64,000 nt of DNA from Gracilaria gracilis (Eukaryota > Rhodophyta > Florideophyceae > Gracilariales > Gracilariaceae). Below, piece by piece: positions 57,358 through 64,000 of the stretch. The notes beneath the pieces are model-generated. The model searched no databases, was not told the origin of the DNA, and saw only the letters and a list, made by a program, of their open reading frames with translations. Numbering within the stretch: the stretch's first letter is position 1; every line of letters begins with the position of its first letter. The stretch covers positions 682,001-746,000 of the forward strand of contig JARGSG010000195.1 of the NCBI GenBank assembly GCA_030374805.1, given 5' to 3'. The translations under genes and the position numbers were made by a program.

Positions 57358-59337
57358 TTGATAGCAACCACAGGGAAATGAAGGCGACCAAAAGGCAAGT
57401 GAGTGAAAGCACAAGCAAGGGCTTGAAACAAGCTTAGTTTATATCGATTGCACTCGATGTCTCTATCTACACGAACTTATCTAGAAGAGCCAATCGAGCA
57501 TCCGTCGCGAGTTGACTGCTTGTCAAACTCAGTTGGACACTCAACAGCAATAATGGATGGATACAGCGCAGAGCGAAGCTCCAAAGTAAGCATAACGGCG
57601 TTCTCTCTCTCATTTATGAAACGCGTACGTGAATTACTCGTACGCGGGGGTATGCTAAGAACCCCAACAACCTATAGCACTTATCTCTACACCGTAGCCA
57701 CAAATCACAAATCAGTAGCCGTGCTACACTCACGGGGCTATAATATGGTACAAAGAAAGTATTAGGTACCTAAGGTGTTTTCGACCGTATAGTATTCCAT
57801 TGACGGATAGGAGCCACACATTTAGCTAAGCAGCTATTCTACGTACAAATGTGTTTGTAAACGGTCCTCAGCGACACAAAAATCAAGCCCCATTTGTTCA
57901 TTCTCAGGTAATGAGAGAGAGATACGTCTGTTTATTTTCAGGTAATGAAGACTGGGAAAGAAAAGAGCACTCACGATAAACGCGAAAGCACAATGGTGGG
58001 TTTTCCAAGTCTGCAAACAATGTGTCTCTCACAAAATTGTGCCTTCGTGTTGATCCAACAACTTACTAACTGGTGAGAACAGGTGAAAGCATGAAAACCT
58101 AAACGATTTAGGCGAGAAACGATTGAAACAGTCTGAACTCGACCATGGCGGAGAAAGTAGCGGGAAGATGACCTGAGATCACTCGCAACATCTTTTCGGT
58201 AATTCATCGCATAAAAAGCAAAAAAAAAGAAAAACAACGTCAAGACCAAAGATTTGGCCTTTTGTCGATGCTCTCGTCTACTATCTACACGTACCGAGCA
58301 GATCTTGATGGTGGGGAAGGCCATTGATCCGGACCGTCCCAGCACTACTCGTCCTGGCAAAACGGGAGTGCTACATGATGAAAGAAAGGGTGGGAGGAGT
58401 GGATGCTTAGGAGTGGAGAAGAACCAGGACGCAAGAGCGGACCTGAGGTGGCGTCGTCGGAACTCTGCTGCAGTAGGCAGCAGAGTTTTGCGCATGTGCA
58501 ACGGGCGTTTTCGTTGGCCGCTAAAACGACGTTTGTGAGATGCTCCGCTCTCCGATAAATCCAATTCTGTATCCTTTGAAACACCATTCTGTTCTGTTCC
58601 AGACCCACTCCTGATGCGTTGTCGATCCCACACCAACGACGTGAACCCCGTTTTGTTCCTTTAATCTGCAGTTGTGTTCATCAAGTGTAGGGAGCAATAT
58701 CATTTTGTCAAGCAACTATTTGAGAGATCTCTCATCTCAGGACAGGACCACAAGCATGTATCGGACTGATTTTCGATATCTAGACTTTCCTTATTCAGCT
58801 TGGTAAAGAAAGAGGTCTTCGGCTGTCTCGCAAACAAAACAGCCACATCCGAAAAAAAAAACAACCTTGAGATGCAAACTCGTTAAGAGCGGAGACAAAA
58901 CATCTCGAATTCGAGATGAGGCATATCTCAGATTTGGTGATATCTAGCAGATAAAACTCGACTCTGTAAACGAAAAAAGCTTCACCATTTTTACATACAC
59001 GTAGTTGGGATACAACAGTAGATACCAATAGTTTACATGGTAAGCCAGCGGCATTTTGTGATAAAGAAAATATGCAATCGACAACCATGACCAGAGAAAA
59101 GGCCTCCTTCTGGTTCAGTCAGTGAAGTAATCAAGCTTTACATTGGCCATTAAGACCTACCCACAAAATAACAATGAGCGTGCTGAACATGCGTAGACAT
59201 TCAGCGTATTCGAAACCAAAAGACCGGACAAAGAACAATATATAAATGAACGAAGCAACACGGTCGTCCAAACAACGACAGAGTAACAGCGTCAACAAGA
59301 CAAAAAAATAATAAGATCCCTTACACTGCCTGCTCCA
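57358..59337. other. 2-kb region without a supported gene
   Basis: AT-richer, between the interrupted track and the CCT gene. A 221-codon minus-strand frame (58636-57971) is long, but most of it is Ser/Arg/Phe-rich and has no recognised domain; only its first ~75 codons look plausible. A perfect 11-bp inverted repeat lies inside it (58461-58487). The rest holds noise frames. Confidence 0.45.
58461..58487. repeat. 11-bp perfect inverted repeat
   Basis: Arms aactctgctgc / gcagcagagtt around the 5-nt loop agtag. Confidence 0.9.
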
Positions 59338-60855
59338 CTACTGACCCCGTCGACGGTCCTCCACTTCTTCCTTTGTAGCAAAGCGACCGTTCACCCTTGG
59401 TCGAACCATAGCAATCCGCTTGCGGCAAGCGTACCGAACAGACGTTCCCTGAGTTCTCATGCTCTTCTTATGGCGCAGTCTCTTCAAAGCTCTAGCACGG
59501 TTCTCCCGAGCCTGTTCCATGCTACAACCACTCCGATCGAGCATCTGTCTCCTTCTCTTCTTCCTGCTGCCACTCATGGGTTCGGGTCGCTTCGAGGGAG
59601 GTGTAGTCGGTGACATTCCACTCTGAAGCGCCCTGCCAGCGGCCTGCATAGCCTGAGCAGTGCCTAAATGATAGGCAGTAGCCTGCGCCAACATATTATA
59701 CTGCAGCAGGTCGTTTGGCGTAGCGCCAGGCAGATATGCAACAGGTCTGCCAGAATATTGTGCTGAGACGGCGTTTGCAAGCATTTGTGAAGAGAAGGGA
59801 GTCGGAATGGGGCACGCGTACGGAATGAGCCCCGCCATAGCCGGGTTAAGCGCCAGCGCGTTCGCTTGCAGCGCATGTGCAGCGCGCGTGGGCGCGGACG
59901 CCTTCAACGCGGACGACAAAGCGGTGAACGACGAGGGAGGCGTTTTGTGGGTTTGAGGTTCGCTGCTGTGCACGTTGCGTGGAGCGGGGTTGACAGGCTT
60001 GTCCTTCTGCGCGGGTGGCGGCTTGGACTCGGAGTCCATTGACGACTGCGGGTTGTCGTTCGACATCATGCTGATGCGCTTTTCGGGCTTTGGCTGGTGC
60101 AACTTTGACGAAAGCTCCGGCGAGGTGGTCGGCGACAGCACAGACGTATCCGGCGGCGGGGTGACGGACGAGCTCTGCGACTCACGCGGGTGGGAGTTGC
60201 AGCGCGAGCCAGGCGCGTGGGAGTCGGCATGCGGCTTGGAGCGCAGGAACGGGGTGTCAGCGAGCGCGAGATGCGGCGTGGGCTGGCGCATGTCCGGGGT
60301 GGAGATGAGCGAGATGACGCCGTCATTGTTACTATCCGAGCCGTTGTCGGCGTCGTGCGGGGCGGGCGCCAGCGAGTGAAACAGCGCGTTGATCTGGGCG
60401 CGCGTGCCGGCGATGCGCTGCATGCGCTGCTCGCCGGGCTCAGCGGCGGCCGGCGTGGAGGCGGCGTTGAGCGGGGTGGAGGCGGCGGCGTTTGGCGACG
60501 GGTACAGGTCGCGCAGGATGGGCGACGCGAAGGTGAGCGAGTTGTAGAAGGACGCGGGGTCCGGCGACGCCAGCAGGTCGTTCATGTGCGCGGTGGGGTC
60601 CGGCGTGGGCTGCGACAGGCCGGACACCATGTCGCGCAGGTTGGGCGTCATTCGCAGGAAGCGCAAATTGGACGGGTCGATCATGGGCGGCGTCTGCGGC
60701 GGATACGGCACGACGGGCGGCGCTCGCGCGCGCGCGGCGACGGCGGCGGCGGTGGAGGTGGCGGCGGTGGTGCTGGGCGGCGGCGCGACAGCTGTAGGCT
60801 GACGCGGCGCGGCCGACGCCGTCGGCGGCAGCGGCGACGGGGCGGAGGGCGCCAT
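59338..60855 (-). CDS. CCT-motif transcriptional regulator
   Basis: 505 residues from the Met at 60855; the in-frame upstream extension is Pro/Arg leader. The chain is Ala/Pro/Ser-rich and disordered until the end. The C-terminus holds a CCT motif at about residues 447-495: REN-RARALKRLRHKKSMR, then SVRYACRKRIAMVRPRVNGR and FATKEEVE, matching the plant R-x-x-A-L-x-R-x-R-x-K-R...IRY-x-x-RK-x-x-A-x-x-RPR-x-x-GRF pattern of CONSTANS/TOC1/CO-like proteins. The motif supports DNA binding, often with NF-Y-type partners. No B-box, GATA or response-regulator domain is seen. It suggests an Archaeplastida host. Role (light, clock, metabolism) is unknown. It is divergent from the RING gene. Confidence 0.85.
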   Translation of the reverse strand: MAPSAPSPLPPTASAAPRQPTAVAPPPSTTAATSTAAAVAARARAPPVVPYPPQTPPMIDPSNLRFLRMTPNLRDMVSGLSQPTPDPTAHMNDLLASPDPASFYNSLTFASPILRDLYPSPNAAASTPLNAASTPAAAEPGEQRMQRIAGTRAQINALFHSLAPAPHDADNGSDSNNDGVISLISTPDMRQPTPHLALADTPFLRSKPHADSHAPGSRCNSHPRESQSSSVTPPPDTSVLSPTTSPELSSKLHQPKPEKRISMMSNDNPQSSMDSESKPPPAQKDKPVNPAPRNVHSSEPQTHKTPPSSFTALSSALKASAPTRAAHALQANALALNPAMAGLIPYACPIPTPFSSQMLANAVSAQYSGRPVAYLPGATPNDLLQYNMLAQATAYHLGTAQAMQAAGRALQSGMSPTTPPSKRPEPMSGSRKKRRRQMLDRSGCSMEQARENRARALKRLRHKKSMRTQGTSVRYACRKRIAMVRPRVNGRFATKEEVEDRRRGQ

Positions 60856-62085
60856 GGCAAGTACGCGGCGAGCGGGCGGGCGGGGCGGCGGGCGGGGCGG
60901 CGGGCGGGGCGGGGAGGCGGGCGGAGCGGCGGGCGGGAGGCGGAAGCGGCGGGGCGGAGCAGAGCGGTGGACGACGACGGCGGCACGCAGCAGCGGCGGC
61001 GGCAAGCGAATGTGAAGGGCGCGTGAACGGCGTGCAACGCGCGGCGTTTGCGTGCGAGAAGGGCGTGGGGCGGCGCCAGCTCGCACACGCGCGCCGCTTC
61101 ACAACACGCGCGCGCGCAAGCGCCGCTTCGCGAAGCGCCACCATGACACACGCGGCGCGCGATCTCCGAATCTCCGCTGCGGCGCGCTGCACGCTCATTG
61201 GGCGCCGCCGCATGGCGGCGGATTTGGGCGCGTGCGCCGCGCGGCCTCACACCTTTTTTCTCGCACTTTGCTCGCGCGCGCTGCGCGTGCGACGGCATGT
61301 CGTGCTCGGCGTTGGATTCAAACTCGCAGATGCAACTCGCAGGTGGAGCTCGACTCGGCCGTCAGCGCCCCGGTGCCCCTTGATGATGGGCGATGATCGC
61401 GTTCACTAGCTGAACCTTCAGTTGCCGTCGTGCTCCCGCACCTGCTCGGAAAGCCAATCTTCACCAAGTGCGACCGTGTCGCTCGCACCAGCAGCATTGT
61501 TCACTGCACACTCCAGAGTCTGCAGTGAGTCCAGTAGTACAGAGTCTAACTTACTAACTTCTAACTTCTATCTACATCCAAGTAGATACGAATCGCAGTG
61601 GCGCCCCAAGTTGGGGGGGCCGCCCCCAACGCCACCACTCCAACAGCTCACGGCGCCGTTTCTGCCGCCTCCATAACGGCCACGACGCGCGCGGCAGCCA
61701 CCTCCCAAACCGCCGCAACCGTCGAGCCACGTGGCCAAAGCGCGCCGGCAACCACAATTGACCACGGCCGCGCTGCCGCCGCCGCCGCCGCCGCGAGCAC
61801 TTTCGCAACGGCGCAGCGGCAAGTAGTAGGGATACCTACACGGGGCCTGGCGCGAAGGCCGTTGCGCCGTGTGGGTCGGCGCCAAACACAGCCGCGCCGC
61901 CGCGCTTCTCGCGCCGCCATGCCGCGCTGCTTGCCGCGTGCCCGCTGCGCCCGCCGTAAACCTTCCGTTTGCGCGCCGCCCTCCGCGCCGCCCTCCGCGC
62001 CGGCTGCCTCAGTCCGCACCGCCGCTCTGCTCCGCCCGCCTGCCGCGTCGACCCCCTCCCCCGTCTGGCGCCTCTCCGCGCCGTC
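60856..62085. promoter_or_regulatory. Divergent promoter region, CCT gene / RING gene
   Basis: 1.2 kb, very GC-rich close to both genes. It contains a perfect inverted repeat tatctac-6 nt-gtagata at 61569-61588. The many long frames on both strands are Ala/Arg/Pro-rich artefacts of GC-rich DNA. Confidence 0.55.
61569..61588. repeat. 7-bp perfect inverted repeat (tatctac/gtagata)
   Basis: About 500 bp upstream of the RING gene start, in the divergent promoter; a version of the tatcta-type sequence seen near other genes. Confidence 0.85.
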
Positions 62086-63426
62086 ATGCCAGCCGTGCGT
62101 GCCGCGTCCTGTCCCCCGTCGTCGCCGGCTAGCTCGCGCTCCCGTACCTCCGATTCCGCAACCCTTTCGTCGCTCTCCCTCGCCCCGCTTCACCTCAATT
62201 CTTCCCCCGCCACCGCCGCCACCGCCGTCTGCGTCGTGTGCATGGACCGTCACAAGGACATTGCGCTGCTTCCCTGCCAACACGCCCACTGCTGCCTCGC
62301 CTGTCTCCGCCGTTCCGAAACCCGTCTGTGCCCGATTTGTCGCGCGCCCGTGCTGCACATCCGCGTGCTGCGTTCCGGCGCCATCCACCCGTTCGCCTCC
62401 CTGGCGCCGCCGCCGACGCCCCGCCCCCAGCGCCTGCGTTTCGTCGCGTCCAACCCGCGCCTCAGCATGCCCAACCTCCCGCACGCCGCGCCTGCACCGT
62501 CGCCGCCCGCCGCGCCCATGCGCCCGCGCGCCACTTCGCTGTCCTCGCTCAACGCCGTCGCCACGCAGGCGGAGTCGTCGCTTCGATCCCTGTCGCAATG
62601 GGAGCACGCTGCCATTCATCACCTTCGTCGCACCGGCTCCTTGCCGCCGTCTGCCGCCCCGCGCGCGCATCGCAGTTGCTCATCCACCGCGCTGTCGACG
62701 TCCTCCGCCTCCTCCTTTTCGTCCGCAACCGATCTGCCCATCCCGCGCGCGCGCCAACTGCCTAACATCGTGCTCATCGGCCACTCGCGCGCAATCATGA
62801 TCAACCTTGCCCACCGCCTCGTGTCGGCTTTTCCCCCGCCGCCGAACCCGAGCGCACACCACCGCCCGATCAAATCCACCGTGTATATTAACGGCCAACT
62901 GCTCCGCCTTGTACTCATCGAATGCCCGCCACACGCATCGCCCTCCCATATCGCCGCGCGCGTGCAGCGCCAGGCGCCAAAACTTGTGCTGCTTTGCGCT
63001 GACTTCTACAATATGTCTTCGTTTGAATCGGTCGTGCGCCTCGACATGGACATTCTGGACTATCTCAACTTGGCGTGCATCTGGGTTTTGATGAAATCGT
63101 CCGCCAAACGGAAGCATCCCTCCAATTCTGTTGACGACACGGATGTGTCTGCTGCCAATCACTTTTTGAGCTCCCCTCGCCGCTGCTTTGTCGTCGCCGT
63201 GGATGGTATTCAACGCAGTGTCAATGTCAAAAGGCTTGGTATGTTCATTCATCGGTCTGCCAATGATGCCTCTAGACCCACGCCTGCACGTGCGTTTGTC
63301 CGCCATTCGCGCTTCCCGGTCGCCAAGTCGTTGTCGTTGTTTTGCCTCTCTGTACATAGATCAAATGACAAGACAAGACCCCCGCCAAGTCGATTGGTGC
63401 GCCTCCCACGTTGGCTGTGCCATTAG
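62086..63426 (+). CDS. RING-finger protein with degenerate Ras-like GTPase domain
   Basis: 446 residues from the Met at 62086; earlier in-frame Mets lie in Arg/Pro-rich leader. Residues about 50-90 are a C3HC4 RING: CVVCMDRHKDIALLPCQHAH then CCLACLRRSETRLCPICRAP, so it is probably an E3 ubiquitin ligase. A Ser/Pro/Ala-rich linker follows. Residues about 225-390 follow the strand-helix order of a small GTPase: PNIVLIGHSRAIMINLAHRL (strand 1 and helix 1), STVYINGQLLRLVLIECPPH (strands 2-3), APKLVLLCADFYNMSSFESV (strand 4) and CIWVLMKSSAKRKH (strand 5). The P-loop GxxxxGK[ST], the DxxG and the NKxD motifs are absent, so nucleotide binding is unlikely. The last ~60 residues are basic and low in complexity. 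The GTPase reading is inference; the RING is clear. Confidence 0.75.
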   Translation: MPAVRAASCPPSSPASSRSRTSDSATLSSLSLAPLHLNSSPATAATAVCVVCMDRHKDIALLPCQHAHCCLACLRRSETRLCPICRAPVLHIRVLRSGAIHPFASLAPPPTPRPQRLRFVASNPRLSMPNLPHAAPAPSPPAAPMRPRATSLSSLNAVATQAESSLRSLSQWEHAAIHHLRRTGSLPPSAAPRAHRSCSSTALSTSSASSFSSATDLPIPRARQLPNIVLIGHSRAIMINLAHRLVSAFPPPPNPSAHHRPIKSTVYINGQLLRLVLIECPPHASPSHIAARVQRQAPKLVLLCADFYNMSSFESVVRLDMDILDYLNLACIWVLMKSSAKRKHPSNSVDDTDVSAANHFLSSPRRCFVVAVDGIQRSVNVKRLGMFIHRSANDASRPTPARAFVRHSRFPVAKSLSLFCLSVHRSNDKTRPPPSRLVRLPRWLCH

Positions 63427-63555
63427 ATTAACTAGCATAGGTATCGGACACTACCGAGCTGCATTTCACAGTGTAAACTAAAAAGCCGCATAGCGCATTC
63501 TATTCCTACCTCCGCTTCTGAGCTCAATGCAGCACAGTATCATAGATACCTAAGG

Positions 63556-64000
63556 TTACTCGTCGTGGTGCTCGTGCTGACCCCTCGCTTCCAAAGTTAT
63601 GATACACTCTACATGATGCGTGTTCGGAAACATGTCAATCGGTTGGATGCTTTCCAGCTTGAACTTGTCTGGTGCTAGTTCAAATATCTTTTGGATATCT
63701 CGCTTCTGTGTTATTGGGTTGCAACTTACGTAAACAACTCGCTTGACATCCACGCTTGCAAGATACTTCACGAGGTCTGGGTGCAAACCGGCGCGGGGCG
63801 GGTCCACCACAATAACGTTCGGCTTGATGAAGGGGGAATTTGTCCTCGCCGCCTTCAATTTGTCTAGATTCCCCACTTGAAAAGTTGCGTTGGTGATACC
63901 ATTCACTGACGCATTTACTCTCGCATCGTTGATTGCGGCACTCACAAGATCAATCCCATACACTTCCTTAACATCTCGCGCCAGAGAGAGAGCTATAGTT
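63556..64000 (-). CDS. TrmA/RumA-type (uracil-5) RNA methyltransferase, C-terminal part
   Basis: The frame is open to the window edge, so the gene is cut at its 5' side; about 148 residues are seen. Motifs in order: TIALSLARDVKEVYGIDL (SAM-binding motif I region), DARVNASVNGITNATFQVGN, VIVVDPPRAGLHPDL (motif IV), RVVYVSCNPITQKRDI (catalytic Cys in SCNP) and IQPIDMFPNTHHVECII with the general-base Glu. This series defines the TrmA/RumA/TRM2 family, which makes 5-methyluridine in tRNA (position 54) or rRNA. Eukaryotic members are TRM2/TRMT2. Which RNA is modified cannot be told from the C-terminal part. Confidence 0.92.
   Translation of the reverse strand, partial: TIALSLARDVKEVYGIDLVSAAINDARVNASVNGITNATFQVGNLDKLKAARTNSPFIKPNVIVVDPPRAGLHPDLVKYLASVDVKRVVYVSCNPITQKRDIQKIFELAPDKFKLESIQPIDMFPNTHHVECIITLEARGQHEHHDE

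Noticed and set aside
57971-58636. A 221-codon minus-strand frame considered as a gene
   Set aside because: No recognisable domain and Ser/Arg/Phe-rich composition with a poly-Phe run; kept only as a note in the gap entry.
61648-62670. A 340-codon minus-strand frame opposite the RING gene
   Set aside because: Gly/Arg/Ala-rich reading antisense to a clear RING domain; typical artefact of very GC-rich DNA.

Overview
This is a eukaryotic nuclear window, gene-dense and intron-poor. About half of the genes are single-exon; the rest have short GT-AG introns (roughly 50-170 bp), often close to the start codon (GAPDH, KISH, the PPOX-fold protein, MECR, the DnaJ protein). A CCT-motif regulator, a cytochrome-b5-fused delta-9 desaturase, compact GC-rich promoters and few introns together suggest a unicellular alga, most likely a red alga. 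That placement is inference; no rRNA or plastid marker is present.

Layout. 1-8 kb: the end of one CDS, a WBP2-like GRAM protein, KISH/TMEM167, the splicing factor SYF2, small unnamed genes, a SAM-DUF202 membrane protein and a RAD51AP1-like protein. 8-26 kb: a delta-9 desaturase, an AhpD/CMD-fold protein, the replisome scaffold CTF4/WDHD1, an F-box/LRR protein, an FMN-binding PPOX-like protein, a D-lactate dehydrogenase-like protein and cytosolic GAPDH. 26.4-32.4 kb: one young Ty3/gypsy-type LTR element on the minus strand, with near-identical LTRs and a 5-bp target duplication, inserted about 1.3 kb upstream of GAPDH. 34-41 kb: a PH-like-domain kinase, a mitochondrial enoyl reductase (MECR-like), a UCH37/BAP1-like protein without its catalytic residues, and a DnaJ protein. 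41-55 kb: a tandem of large plus-strand signalling proteins: an intact kinase with C-terminal armadillo-like repeats, a paralogue whose kinase part is only a decayed C-lobe, and a long disordered protein ending in a KA1-like segment. 55-64 kb: mitoribosomal mS35, a CCT protein, a RING protein with a degenerate GTPase-like domain, and the end of a TrmA/RumA-type RNA methyltransferase.

The genes do not form one pathway; most are housekeeping genes (splicing, replication, mitochondrial translation and fatty-acid synthesis, glycolysis, secretory traffic). The strongest recurring theme is enzyme folds that have lost key residues: a UCH with Ser in place of the catalytic Cys, a pseudokinase beside an active sister, a GTPase-like domain without a P-loop and an MECR without the expected Tyr. 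The kinase-ARM/pseudokinase-ARM pair is the best candidate for an undescribed signalling module. Intergenic DNA also holds several perfect inverted repeats, notably a 24-bp-stem hairpin at 35900-35954.
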